From positions 1 to 61,224 of the forward strand of contig JAUMWV010000003.1 in assembly GCA_030529455.1 (NCBI GenBank): a DNA stretch of 61,224 nucleotides, given 5' to 3'. Source of the stretch: Propionibacteriaceae bacterium. GTDB lineage: Bacteria > Actinomycetota > Actinomycetes > Propionibacteriales > Propionibacteriaceae. Below the pieces are notes generated by a model, which did no database searches, was not told the origin of the DNA, and worked only from the letters and a program-made list of their open reading frames with translations. Of the stretch, positions 9,434-17,583 are shown piece by piece. The position numbers and the translations under genes are program-made. Each line of letters opens with the position of its first letter. Position 1 is the first letter of the stretch.

Positions 9434-11635
9434 ATGTCTGAGCCGATTGCCGCCTGGCGGGCCACATATACCCCGGGTCGCTGGGTGGTGATGTCTGGTC
9501 CGAGGTCGCTGGTCGTCCTGCCCGATGCCCCGCCCCGGGTGTCGGAACTGCTCAACCGGTTCTGGGACGATGTCTTGAACGCCACCTCCGTGCAGCACAT
9601 GGCTGAGCTGCTGTCCGCGCGCAACCTGTCCCAGCTGCCCCACTTCGGGCTGCTGTTCTGGGACGAGGTCGGCGTGCACGCGCTGACCCGGGGCGATGTG
9701 CGGTTCGTGGACGCCAAGGCGCAGGTGCCGCTCGCCAGCGGCCCGGAGCCGGTGACCTGGACCGAGGCGATGCTCGGCCCGGACGGGGTGCTCCGCCTCG
9801 ACCTGGAACCCATCGACCCGGCGCGGGTGCTCTACCTTCCCCTCGCCGTGGGCGCGGTGACGGCGTCCAGCGTCATCCTCGAACTGAGTCCCGAGGCCCG
9901 GTTCAGCTCGACCCAGACCGCGCTGCTGACCGCCCCGCAGGGCGGGGAACAGCACGAGGTGGTGGTCGAGACGACCGACACCTGGGCCCTGCAGCAGGAC
10001 GCCCTCGACCACGGCGAGGCACACCAGCCTGAACCAGAACCGGAGCCGAGCGGCCACGATGGCGTCCCGGTGGCGCAGGCAAGCCCGTCCGACGAGGGCC
10101 CGGAGCTTGCCGGTGCCGCGGCTGGGCTGGCAGCCGGTGCCGCCGCGGGGGCGATGGTGCCACCGGCGCCGCCCATCGCGTTCGTTCCCGGGGACGGCCC
10201 CGGGCCCGAGGCCGCCGGTCTGCCGCACGAGCCCGCGGCAGAGGTGGCCGAGGACCTCGCCGAGGTCCCGGATTTCTCTGCCCCCGCCGAGGGGTTCGAC
10301 GACCCGGTGCTGGGTTCTGCGGAGGAGCCAGTGAGGGTCGAGCCGCACGAGGAGCCAGTGGCCGAACCGGTGGAAGGCGTCGCGGACCTCGCCGAGGTCC
10401 CGGATTTCTCCGCTCCCGCCGAGGGGTTCGACGACCCGGTGCTGGGTTCTGCGGAGGAGCCAGCGAGGGTCGAGCAGCACGCGGAAACCGCCGCCGGTCC
10501 CGCGGACGGCGTGGTGGAGAAACCGATCATCGGCGGCGACCCGGCGGCCGCGGCGGACGCTCCGGTCGAGATCCCCGAGGTGCCCGCCGCGCTGCTGCAC
10601 GACCAGGCCGCCCCGGTGGAGCCCAGCGGAGAACCCCCGGTCTTCGTGTCCGGGTTCACCCCGGCCGAGCAGGAGCCCCCGGCTGACCTCCCCGCGGCCC
10701 AGGAACCGGTCGAACACGCGCCGTCCCCGGTGGGGGAGCCGGAGGTTCCGGTATTCGTCCCGAGTGAGGGTGTCGCGCCCGTAGTCGAGCCCCCTGTGGG
10801 GGTGGATGCCCCGCCGGTGGTGGGGGAGCCGGAGGTTCCGGTATTCGTCCCGAGTGAGGGTGTCGCGGCCGTGGCCGGGCAGCCCGCCGAGGTGGACCTG
10901 GAGGTCCCCTCAGCCGTGGCGGACGAGACCCCGGGCGCTCCCGAGTTCAGCCCGGCCGCCCCCGCACCGGCCTACGACCTCCCCGAGCTGGACCCGGTCG
11001 ACCAGGCCGTCGCCCCGGCCGCGTCCCCGGGACGCGAACCGGTCGTCGAGCTGCCCGAGCTGGGCCCGGTGGAGTACTCCCAGCCGGGGGTGCCCGCACC
11101 GCAGGTGATCGCTCAGCCAGCCCCGGTGCCGCTGCCCCAGATGCCGCCCCCGTCCGTGACGCATGCCGTGGTGCCGCCGCCCGCCGGTGGGCTGGTCTCG
11201 GCAACCGTCTGCCAGGTCGGCCACCCCAACCCGCCGGGCAGCATGGCCTGCCGCCAGTGCAACCGCCCGGTGGGCAGCATCAGCCGCCTCGTGCCCCGCC
11301 CGGTGCTGGCGGTCGTCCGGTCGAGCTTCGGGACGTCGCTGGAGCTCAGCGCCCCCATCCTCGTGGGGCGCGCCCCCGACACCCGGGGGGACACCAGCGT
11401 GCAGATCATGAAGGTGCCCAGCCCGAATACCGATATCTCGCGCAGCCATCTGCGGCTCCAGGGCAACGAGTGGACCATCGAGGTCATGGACCTGAACTCG
11501 ACCAACGGATCGATCGTGGCGATCCCCGGTCAGGCCCCGGCGCGGCTGATCCCGGGCCAGGCGATGGCCGTGCCGCTCGGCACCATCGTCGACCTCGGCG
11601 ACGGCGTCCAGATCAGGATCGATCCGCCGCGCTAG
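9434..11635 (+). CDS. Orphan zinc-ribbon/FHA-domain protein with long acidic Pro-rich linker
   Basis: A 733-residue protein. It has an N-terminal domain of ~150 residues ([20 protein letters not shown], then [12 protein letters not shown]), a ~400-residue Glu/Pro/Ala-rich linker with two internal repeats, a zinc ribbon (CQVGHPNPP...CRQC, from Cys593), and a C-terminal FHA domain (~625-733) with [14 protein letters not shown] and LNSTNGS. FHA domains bind phosphothreonine, so it is probably a kinase-regulated adaptor. The same domain order and similar motifs occur in the protein at 50446-52008, whose linker is shorter; the two are paralogues. GGAGGAG six bases upstream fixes the ATG. No kinase lies beside it; its partners are presumably encoded elsewhere. 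Confidence 0.82.
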   Translation: MSEPIAAWRATYTPGRWVVMSGPRSLVVLPDAPPRVSELLNRFWDDVLNATSVQHMAELLSARNLSQLPHFGLLFWDEVGVHALTRGDVRFVDAKAQVPLASGPEPVTWTEAMLGPDGVLRLDLEPIDPARVLYLPLAVGAVTASSVILELSPEARFSSTQTALLTAPQGGEQHEVVVETTDTWALQQDALDHGEAHQPEPEPEPSGHDGVPVAQASPSDEGPELAGAAAGLAAGAAAGAMVPPAPPIAFVPGDGPGPEAAGLPHEPAAEVAEDLAEVPDFSAPAEGFDDPVLGSAEEPVRVEPHEEPVAEPVEGVADLAEVPDFSAPAEGFDDPVLGSAEEPARVEQHAETAAGPADGVVEKPIIGGDPAAAADAPVEIPEVPAALLHDQAAPVEPSGEPPVFVSGFTPAEQEPPADLPAAQEPVEHAPSPVGEPEVPVFVPSEGVAPVVEPPVGVDAPPVVGEPEVPVFVPSEGVAAVAGQPAEVDLEVPSAVADETPGAPEFSPAAPAPAYDLPELDPVDQAVAPAASPGREPVVELPELGPVEYSQPGVPAPQVIAQPAPVPLPQMPPPSVTHAVVPPPAGGLVSATVCQVGHPNPPGSMACRQCNRPVGSISRLVPRPVLAVVRSSFGTSLELSAPILVGRAPDTRGDTSVQIMKVPSPNTDISRSHLRLQGNEWTIEVMDLNSTNGSIVAIPGQAPARLIPGQAMAVPLGTIVDLGDGVQIRIDPPR
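10253..10465 (+). repeat. Tandem linker repeat, 132-base spacing
   Basis: Two near-identical copies begin at 10253 and 10385, each encoding [15 protein letters not shown] followed by [11 protein letters not shown]. The period is 44 codons. They lie inside the FHA protein linker and probably arose by in-frame duplication. Confidence 0.85.
10730..10867 (+). repeat. Second linker repeat, 90-base spacing
   Basis: Two near-identical copies begin at 10730 and 10820, encoding [15 protein letters not shown]. The period is 30 codons. The copies differ mainly at their 3' ends. Confidence 0.85.
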
Positions 11636-12207
11636 ACCTGGGTGCGGTGGAAGCCGAGGTGGGACCGGCTGGCCGTCGGGCCGCGCTGCCCCTGGTAGCG
11701 GGAGCCGTAGACCGCCGACCCGTAGGGGTGCAGGGCCGCCGAGGTTAGCCGGAAGAAGCAGAGCTGGCCGACCTTCATGCCCGGCCACAGCCGGATGGGC
11801 AGGGTCGCCATGTTCGACAGCTCCAGCGTGACGTGGCCGCAGAAACCGGGGTCGATGAACCCGGCTGTCGAATGCGTCAGCAGGCCGAGCCTGCCCAGGG
11901 AGGACTTGCCCTCCAGCCGGGCGGCGATGGCGTCGTTCAGGCGCACCTGCTCGAAGGTCGCACCGAGGACGAACTCACCGGGGTGCAGGACGAAGGCCTC
12001 CCCGGCGGCCACCTCGATGACCCGGGTGAGGTCCGGCTGCTCGACGGAGGGGTCGATCACCGAGTAACGGTGATTCTCGAAGACGCGGAAGAACTTGTCG
12101 AGGCGCACATCGACGCTGGAGGGCTGCACCATCGCGGGCTCCCACGGGTCGAGCGCGATGTCGCCCGCCTCAACGGCGGTCAGGATGTCTCGGTCGCTCA
12201 GCAACAT
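11632..12207 (-). CDS. dcd: dCTP deaminase (probably dUMP-forming)
   Basis: A 191-residue enzyme of the expected length. It deaminates dCTP; actinobacterial homologues such as that of Mycobacterium tuberculosis also hydrolyse the product to dUMP. Family motifs visible are [14 protein letters not shown], the nucleotide loop [14 protein letters not shown] and the catalytic-site segment [15 protein letters not shown]. The C-terminal [11 protein letters not shown] is the flexible lid. It is convergent with the FHA gene and their stop codons share one CTAG. The start is leaderless: TATGCT on the minus strand lies six bases before the ATG. Bifunctionality is inferred from lineage. Confidence 0.95.
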   Translation of the reverse strand: MLLSDRDILTAVEAGDIALDPWEPAMVQPSSVDVRLDKFFRVFENHRYSVIDPSVEQPDLTRVIEVAAGEAFVLHPGEFVLGATFEQVRLNDAIAARLEGKSSLGRLGLLTHSTAGFIDPGFCGHVTLELSNMATLPIRLWPGMKVGQLCFFRLTSAALHPYGSAVYGSRYQGQRGPTASRSHLGFHRTQV

Positions 12208-12213
12208 GCGCCG

Positions 12214-12219
12214 AGCATA
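12214..12219 (-). promoter_or_regulatory. -10 box TATGCT of the leaderless dcd gene
   Basis: Minus-strand TATGCT, six bases, then ATG at 12207, with no Shine-Dalgarno. It lies in the 36-base gap between dcd and the metal regulator stop. Confidence 0.6.
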
Positions 12220-12243
12220 GTCGTCCGCCGGGGGCGGGCACGA

Positions 12244-12555
12244 TCAGGAGTCGCCGATCTCGTCCGGGTAGGTGTGTTCGACGTGGCTCACCGCGGTAGC
12301 GAGCAGGTCGGCGACGTGGGCATCGGCGAGCTCGTACAGGATCTGCCGCCCCTGTCGGTTGGCCTGGACGATCCCGTGGGCCCGCAGTAGGCGCAGCGCG
12401 TGGGAGGCCGCCGACTGGCTCAGCCCAGCGGCGTCGGCCAGCGCCCCCGCCGTGGCGGGGTGCTGGGTCAGCGCCAGGACCATCGTCAACCGCCCAGGAT
12501 CGCTCAGCAGACCGAAGATATCGGCCAGGTCAGTGATCCGGTCCTTGCCTAACAT
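12244..12555 (-). CDS. ArsR/SmtB-family metal sensor, CzrA-like (Zn/Co)
   Basis: A 103-residue winged-helix repressor. The recognition helix is in AAGLSQSAASHALRLLRAHG. The last helix carries Asp78, His80, His91 and His94 with spacing D-x-H-x10-H-x2-H, which is exactly the alpha5 zinc/cobalt site of CzrA (D84, H86, H97, H100). The classic alpha3 Cys pair is absent. The gene follows the CDF exporter and overlaps it by seven bases, so exporter and sensor form one autoregulated unit. A CzrA-type palindrome lies just before the exporter start. The metal is inferred from the ligand set as Zn(II), possibly Co(II). Confidence 0.88.
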   Translation of the reverse strand: MLGKDRITDLADIFGLLSDPGRLTMVLALTQHPATAGALADAAGLSQSAASHALRLLRAHGIVQANRQGRQILYELADAHVADLLATAVSHVEHTYPDEIGDS

Positions 12556-13439
12556 ACTCCTCGCTCGGCGGCCTCAAAGCCAACCGGCTCACACTGCACA
12601 GTCACGTGCTCAATGTTATGCCGTTCCGACAGGACTGTGCGGATTTTCGCAAGAACGTCCAGGCTGTCGGCCCCATCGGCGAGCGTCACGTGCGCCGTCG
12701 CCGCGTCCTGGCCCGAGGTGATCGTCCACACGTGCAGGTCGTGGACGCCCGCGACACCGGGGACCGCCAGGATGTCGGCCTCGGCCGCGGACACGTTGAC
12801 GTGGTCGGGGGCGGCCTCAATGAGGATCGACAGCGCCTGCCGGAGGAGACGCCAGGTGCGCGGCAGGATGAACAGCCCGAGCGCCACGCCCATGATCGGG
12901 TCGGCGAGCATCCACCCGGTGGTCGTCATGATGATGGCCGACACGATGACGCCGATCGAACCGATCGCGTCCGCCAAGACCTCCAGGTAGGCGCCCCGGA
13001 CGTTGAGGCTCTCGCCCTGGCCCGCCGACAGCAGCCGCATGCTGATGAGGTTGATGACGAGGCCGAGCACCGCGGTGACGAGCAGCGGCACCCCGGGGAT
13101 CTCGGGCGGATCGGTGAAGCGGCGGGCAGCCTCGATCAGCACGAAGATGGCCACGCCGAAGAGCAGCAGCGCGTTGAATACCGCGGCGAGCACCTCGAGG
13201 CGGTTGAATCCGAAGGTGCGCTGGGGGGTGCGCGGCCGGGCCGCGAGGGTGATCGCGATCAGGGCGACGCCGAGGCCGAGCACGTCGGTGCCCATGTGGG
13301 CGGCGTCCGAGATGAGCGCGAGGGAACCGGTCCAGAAGCCGACGGCGAACTCGACCACCATGTAGCTCGCCGTCAAGGCGAAGGCGATGAGGAGCGGCTT
13401 GCGATGCGCCCCTCCGGAAGTGTGCCCAGGATGGTGCAT
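12549..13439 (-). CDS. CDF-family metal cation exporter (CzcD/ZitB-like)
   Basis: A 296-residue cation diffusion facilitator that exports a divalent metal in exchange for protons. Six membrane helices are followed by a cytosolic C-terminal ferredoxin-like domain (GVHDLHVWTITSGQDAATAH). The helix-2 half of the metal site is HMGTD within SDAAHMGTD. The helix-5 half reads EVLAD where ZitB-type zinc transporters have HxxxD, so Glu takes the place of a His. The N-terminus has several histidines (HHPGH...H). It is first gene of the unit with the CzrA-like sensor. The operator overlaps the region just upstream of the ATG, and no Shine-Dalgarno is evident. Confidence 0.92.
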   Translation of the reverse strand: MHHPGHTSGGAHRKPLLIAFALTASYMVVEFAVGFWTGSLALISDAAHMGTDVLGLGVALIAITLAARPRTPQRTFGFNRLEVLAAVFNALLLFGVAIFVLIEAARRFTDPPEIPGVPLLVTAVLGLVINLISMRLLSAGQGESLNVRGAYLEVLADAIGSIGVIVSAIIMTTTGWMLADPIMGVALGLFILPRTWRLLRQALSILIEAAPDHVNVSAAEADILAVPGVAGVHDLHVWTITSGQDAATAHVTLADGADSLDVLAKIRTVLSERHNIEHVTVQCEPVGFEAAERGVC

Positions 13440-13448
13440 AGGAATATA

Positions 13449-13462
13449 TGAACAGATATTCA
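13449..13462 (-). promoter_or_regulatory. CzrA/SmtB-type operator of the metal export unit
   Basis: TGAACAGATATTCA is an imperfect 6-2-6 palindrome (half-sites TGAACA and TGAATA) in an AT-rich patch. It begins ten bases upstream of the exporter start codon. It differs by one base from the core TGAACAAATATTCA that I recall for the Staphylococcus aureus czr operator. A repressor bound here would block the promoter. Confidence 0.72.
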
Positions 13463-13567
13463 GCCATTGCGCAAGGGGTAGCCGCCACTATCTTCGATTC
13501 TGGGCGATTCGCTAGCGTCTCCGGCGGTCCGGCGGGGTGGTGCCGCCCCGCCGGCGGTCTCCGCCGC

Positions 13568-14230
13568 TCAGTAGTCGCCGGAGGAGGCGCCGCCCTCCAG
13601 GATCGCCCGGCTGGCCGACAGCCCGAGCAGGGGGGCCCCCGCCACGACCATCGCCACGGCGGTGTCCCAGTCGCGGAAGCCCCCGGACGCCTTCACGCCG
13701 AGGCGGTCCCCGACGGTCTCGCGCATGAGCCGGACGGCATGCACCGAGGCGCCGCCCGCCGGATGGAATCCGGTGGAGGTTTTGACGAAATCCGCCCCCG
13801 CCTCGGCCGAGGCTCGGCAGGCCGCCACGATCTCGTCGTCGGTGAGCGCGGCCGATTCGATGATGACCTTGAGGACGCCCGGCACACCGGCCCGGACCGC
13901 CGCGATCTCGTCCCGCACGGCCTCGGGGCGGCCGTCCTTCAGCAGCCCGATGTCGATGACCATGTCCACCTCGGCGGCGCCGTTGGCGACGGCCTCGGCC
14001 GCCTCGGCCGCCTTGACCCGGGCGGTGTGCTTCCCGCTCGGGAAGCCGCACACCGTCGCGACCAGCACATCCCCCAGGTCCGCGGCGATGGGCAGCATCG
14101 ACGGCGACACGCACACCGAGTAGGTGCCTAGTTCCCGGGCCTCGGCGACGAGGGCGGCGACGTCGGACGGCGTCGCGTCCGTCTTGAGCAGGGTGTGGTC
14201 GATCAGGCGGGCCAGTTCGCTGCGTTTCAT
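13568..14230 (-). CDS. deoC: Deoxyribose-phosphate aldolase
   Basis: A 220-residue class I aldolase that cleaves 2-deoxyribose 5-phosphate to glyceraldehyde 3-phosphate and acetaldehyde in deoxynucleoside breakdown. The Schiff-base lysine is in DFVKTSTGF and the second active-site lysine is in GVKASGG; IDHTLLK near the N-terminus and EVDMVID are also conserved. Length is normal. It stands alone between the metal-export unit and the GH73 gene. The ATG is preceded by minus-strand TAACCT at seven bases. GAGGGG close to the start could serve as a weak Shine-Dalgarno instead. Confidence 0.95.
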   Translation of the reverse strand: MKRSELARLIDHTLLKTDATPSDVAALVAEARELGTYSVCVSPSMLPIAADLGDVLVATVCGFPSGKHTARVKAAEAAEAVANGAAEVDMVIDIGLLKDGRPEAVRDEIAAVRAGVPGVLKVIIESAALTDDEIVAACRASAEAGADFVKTSTGFHPAGGASVHAVRLMRETVGDRLGVKASGGFRDWDTAVAMVVAGAPLLGLSASRAILEGGASSGDY

Positions 14231-14237
14231 ACCCCTC

Positions 14238-14243
14238 AGGTTA
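14238..14243 (-). promoter_or_regulatory. -10 box TAACCT of deoC
   Basis: Minus-strand TAACCT, seven bases, then the ATG at 14230. This suggests a leaderless transcript, although GAGGGG between box and start leaves some doubt. Confidence 0.45.
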
Positions 14244-14284
14244 GCGCGGGCCCGCCGTGGGCCCCGGTCCCGGGGCGGGGCGGC

Positions 14285-15760
14285 TCAGGTGAAGCGCAGT
14301 CGCCACGTACTGTGCAGGGAGGCGCGGCCCGGGGCCTCGGTGACCACCGTGGCGGTGACCCTCCCGCGGCTGACCGGGAACGGGCCGGTGCCCCACTTGC
14401 CGTTGGAGCGGACGTAGGCCGTGCGCACCCGGGACCCGATACGGATGGTCAGCTTGGTGCCCGGCGTGCCGGTGCCCTGCAGCCGGACCGTCTTCCCGGC
14501 CGGGGTGGCGCCGCGCGGCGACAGCAGCTTCGGCTGGCTGAGGCTCGCCGGGGCGGGCCCGAAGAACAGCGTCACGGGGTGGGAGGTGGTCTTTCCCTTG
14601 TGCGTCATGGTGAAGACGAAGTCGGCCCCCTGCGCGGCGACCGGCATGGCGCGCAGCCGCCAGGTGCCGTTCGCGCCCACCGTCGCCGAGCGGACGACGC
14701 GGTTGACCTTGATGCTCACCTTCGCCCCGGGGGTTCCCCGACCGGAGAAGGAGACGCTGCCCGCCGGGTGGTACTTGCCGGGGGCGTGCGAGGTCAGGGA
14801 AAAGCCCGTGGCTACCGGCTTGTTGGGGCTGGGCTTGGTCCCGCCGTGGCTGCCCTGGCCGGAGTTGCCGCTGGGCGCGCCGCTGACCGTGATCTTGCCG
14901 GGCGCGCTGACCGCGGTCCCGGCGGAGTTCTTCACCACCAGCCGGAGCAGGACGCCGTTGTCGGAGCCGATCGTGCGGGTGTAGACCGAGCGGAAGCCGT
15001 AGCTCTTGACTCCCGAGGAGATGGTCTTCCAGGAGGCGCCGCCGTTGCGGGATTCTTGCCAGGTGACCTGCGGCGAGGGTGAACCGTAGAAGGTAACGGT
15101 CCACCGCTCCGTGGCGCCATAGGTCGTCGCGCGGCTGGGCACCGCCAGCACGTCGGGCCGGAGTGTCTTGCCGGACGCCGCCGTGACGTCGTAGCGGTAC
15201 AGGCCGTACTGGCGCATCAGCGAGATCAGCAGGCTGGTGTAGCCGGGATCGGTGGCGTACCCGGCCTTGTGGATCTCGAAGGCGAACCGGTCCGGGTTGC
15301 TGGTGTATTTGAACGCGGGCGCGTAGCGGCTGTTGTTGCGCAGAAAGTGGCCGTGGTCCAGCACGGACCGTTCGGCGGTGCGGTACTTCCGGAACCAGGC
15401 CGAGGTGCCATAGGAGTGGCCCTGGTCGTCGTACTCCTTGGTGGCGATGTTGTAACAGCCATCCTGGTAGGGGCTGACCCGCTTGAAGCATTTGATGCCG
15501 AAGAAGCTATTCGCCTCCTTGGTCAGCTTGGATTCGCCCCACCCGGATTCCAGGATGGCCTGGGCGATGGTTACCGAGGAGGGGACCCCATGTTCCCGCT
15601 CACCGCGCTGGGCCATCGGCGCTATCCAGCTGATGAACTCATTCGGTGGGACCGCGTGGGCTTTTGTCGGCTGGGTTCCGGCAAAAATGCCGAGGGTCAC
15701 AATGAGCCCGGCGCAGAGCCGCCAGGCGGAACGTCCAGAGCTGCCGAAATGAAGATTCAC
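14285..15760 (-). CDS. Secreted GH73-type N-acetylglucosaminidase with C-terminal repeat module
   Basis: A 491-residue exported peptidoglycan hydrolase. The signal peptide (~1-36) has hydrophobic core WRLCAGLIVTLGIFAGT and a site near KAHA-VPP. The glucosaminidase domain (~37-195) has AQAILESGWGESKLT with the catalytic-type Glu and NSFFGIKCF. A middle Ig-like part (~205-300) follows, and then two copies of a GRGTPGAKVSIKV...GTWRL type repeat (~325-491). The same repeat pair ends the divergent CAP protein at 16030, so both probably use it for wall attachment. The GTG at 15760 is chosen for the intact signal peptide. Role: cell-wall turnover or daughter-cell separation. Confidence 0.9.
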   Translation of the reverse strand: MNLHFGSSGRSAWRLCAGLIVTLGIFAGTQPTKAHAVPPNEFISWIAPMAQRGEREHGVPSSVTIAQAILESGWGESKLTKEANSFFGIKCFKRVSPYQDGCYNIATKEYDDQGHSYGTSAWFRKYRTAERSVLDHGHFLRNNSRYAPAFKYTSNPDRFAFEIHKAGYATDPGYTSLLISLMRQYGLYRYDVTAASGKTLRPDVLAVPSRATTYGATERWTVTFYGSPSPQVTWQESRNGGASWKTISSGVKSYGFRSVYTRTIGSDNGVLLRLVVKNSAGTAVSAPGKITVSGAPSGNSGQGSHGGTKPSPNKPVATGFSLTSHAPGKYHPAGSVSFSGRGTPGAKVSIKVNRVVRSATVGANGTWRLRAMPVAAQGADFVFTMTHKGKTTSHPVTLFFGPAPASLSQPKLLSPRGATPAGKTVRLQGTGTPGTKLTIRIGSRVRTAYVRSNGKWGTGPFPVSRGRVTATVVTEAPGRASLHSTWRLRFT

Positions 15761-15882
15761 GCCCCCACCTAAGCGCGGTCTGCTGCCAGATGCAAGAGCG
15801 CGGCCAAACTGTGAAGCTGTACTTCACGGGTTCCGCGGCCGTGGGCCGCGAGCACTTGTTCGTAGCGGTTTTCAGAAGGGGC

Positions 15883-15911
15883 TTGACAGTCTTCGGTGAT
15901 CGGGATTGAAT
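15883..15911 (+). promoter_or_regulatory. Promoter TTGACA-N17-TTGAAT of the CAP-protein gene
   Basis: TTGACA (15883-15888) and TTGAAT (15906-15911) are separated by 17 bases and lie about 120 bases before the CAP-protein ATG, giving a ~110-base leader. The -35 is a perfect consensus; the -10 has two of three key bases. Confidence 0.45.
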
Positions 15912-16029
15912 CCCGGTGGAGTGGCCACAGGGACTATTGCGGCCATGACGATTGGTGCCGCTATCGGGTGGGTAGGCGCCGATATCACTGTTGACATCGG
16001 CCTTTAAGGTTGCTAAGGAAGGACCTTTT

Positions 16030-17577
16030 ATGCGTGTTTTTCGCTGGGTTTCTGGGATTATCTCGATAGGCCTGGTCGCGACGCTCAACCTCGGTGTGCC
16101 CGCACACGCGGCGCCAACCGTCGACCCGAACAATGCCGACTCGGTCCGGGCCGCCTACCGTCGCTTGCAGGAACTGACGAATCTGCCTCATGACTGGTCG
16201 GGCAACGCCGAGAAGTGCGTGGCGGGCACCACCGCCCCCGGTTACGACGAGGCTACCGGTGAGGCGATCAACATCGTCCGGGCGATGGCCGGGCTGAAAC
16301 CGGTCAAGCTCAGCGCGAAGCTCAACGCGAAGGCCAGGGAGGCGGCGCTCCTGATGCTCGCCAACCGGACGCTGACGCACACCCCAACCTCGGACATGAA
16401 GTGCTTCACGGCCAACGCCAAGGAGGCCGCGGGGTACTCCAATCTCTCCTACGGCCCGCCGGGGGCCAACGCGATCCTCGCCTACATGCGGGACGCCTGG
16501 CACAACAATGCCCCCGTGGGGCACCGCAGGTGGCTGCTGCGCCCGGAGACCTCCGTCATGGGAGTGGCCTCCACCGCGAAGACGAACGTGACCTATGTGA
16601 TTGGCGGCGGAGACGGCAATCCGGGCCGCCCCTGGGTGGCCTGGCCAACCGCGGGATATTTCCCCTCGCAGCTGGTTCCGGATCAGAACTCGCGACGCTG
16701 GTCGCTGTCGGCGGCCGCCGCCTGGACCTATGACTTCACGGCCGCGAAAGTGTCGGTCAAGGACGAATCCGGCCGGAATGTGCCGCTGACCGTGCTGACC
16801 CCGGTCCGGGGTTATGCCCACGACACGATCGTCTGGGAGATGGACCCCCCGCCCGCGGTGAAGGGGGCGGACGTGGCGACCTACACGGTGCGGGTCAGCA
16901 ATATCCGGAAAGGTTCCGAGGTGCTGAGCCACAGCTATCAGGTGAAGCTGGTCGATGGCGATTACCGGTCCCCGGCCGGTTCCGGGAATACGTCGGCCAA
17001 TAACCAGGGGGCGTCCGCCAGCCCACACATTGCGCCGCAGCTGACCTCCCATCAGCCGGGCCGGTATTACCCCGCTGGTCCGGCCGCGCTGGCCGGACGC
17101 GGCACCCCGGGTGCGACGATTCGGCTGAAGCTCGGTTCCCGGGTGCGCACCGCCAAGGTCGAGAAAAATGGGAAGTGGCGCCTGGGTGAGATCAATATGG
17201 CCGCGCAGGGATTCGATTTGACGCTGACCTCGACCCTAAATGGTAAGACCAAATCCTCGTCCTATGCGCTGCACTTTGGGCCCGCCCCGAAAGCGATTGC
17301 CGCGCCGGTGGTGAACAGCCATAGGCAGAATGCGTGCCACGTCGGCAGCACCTCGGTCAGGTTCACCGGCCGGGGCACCCCGGGCACCAAGATCACGCTG
17401 CTGATCGGCAGCCGCACGAGGGTGGCCTGGGTGCGCGCCAATGGGCACTGGAGCACCGGCGCCGTCGCCATCTCGCCGAACCGGGCCACCAAGATCGGCG
17501 TGCACTACACCGTCAGCGCCCCGGGTTTCTCCGACGTGAAGACCTACGAGACCTACACCTTCGCGCCATCCTGCTGA
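16030..17577 (+). CDS. Secreted CAP (SCP/PR-1)-domain protein with C-terminal repeat module
   Basis: A 515-residue exported protein. The signal peptide (~1-29) ends AHA-APT. A CAP domain (~35-205) includes LNAKAREAALLMLANRTLTH, EAAGYSNLSYG and APVGHRRWLLRP. A linker region with an Ig-like fold (~210-315) follows, then two GRGTPG repeats (~355-515) matching those of the neighbouring GH73 enzyme, including LTSHQPGRYYPAG against LTSHAPGKYHPAG. CAP proteins in bacteria are extracellular and of varied or unknown activity. The ATG at 16030 is set by AAGGAAGGA six bases upstream and by the signal peptide. It is divergent from the GH73 gene across 269 bases. Confidence 0.85.
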   Translation: MRVFRWVSGIISIGLVATLNLGVPAHAAPTVDPNNADSVRAAYRRLQELTNLPHDWSGNAEKCVAGTTAPGYDEATGEAINIVRAMAGLKPVKLSAKLNAKAREAALLMLANRTLTHTPTSDMKCFTANAKEAAGYSNLSYGPPGANAILAYMRDAWHNNAPVGHRRWLLRPETSVMGVASTAKTNVTYVIGGGDGNPGRPWVAWPTAGYFPSQLVPDQNSRRWSLSAAAAWTYDFTAAKVSVKDESGRNVPLTVLTPVRGYAHDTIVWEMDPPPAVKGADVATYTVRVSNIRKGSEVLSHSYQVKLVDGDYRSPAGSGNTSANNQGASASPHIAPQLTSHQPGRYYPAGPAALAGRGTPGATIRLKLGSRVRTAKVEKNGKWRLGEINMAAQGFDLTLTSTLNGKTKSSSYALHFGPAPKAIAAPVVNSHRQNACHVGSTSVRFTGRGTPGTKITLLIGSRTRVAWVRANGHWSTGAVAISPNRATKIGVHYTVSAPGFSDVKTYETYTFAPSC

Positions 17578-17583
17578 CCCGCA

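Noticed and set aside
13440-13450. TATATT just before the CDF exporter start as a leaderless -10 box
   Set aside because: Only three bases separate it from the ATG, too few for transcription to begin on the start codon. The true -10 is unresolved within the AT-rich operator patch.
15991-16019. A second TTGACA, closer to the CAP-protein start
   Set aside because: At 17 bases the matching -10 would be TAAGGA, which is part of the Shine-Dalgarno and has the wrong last base.
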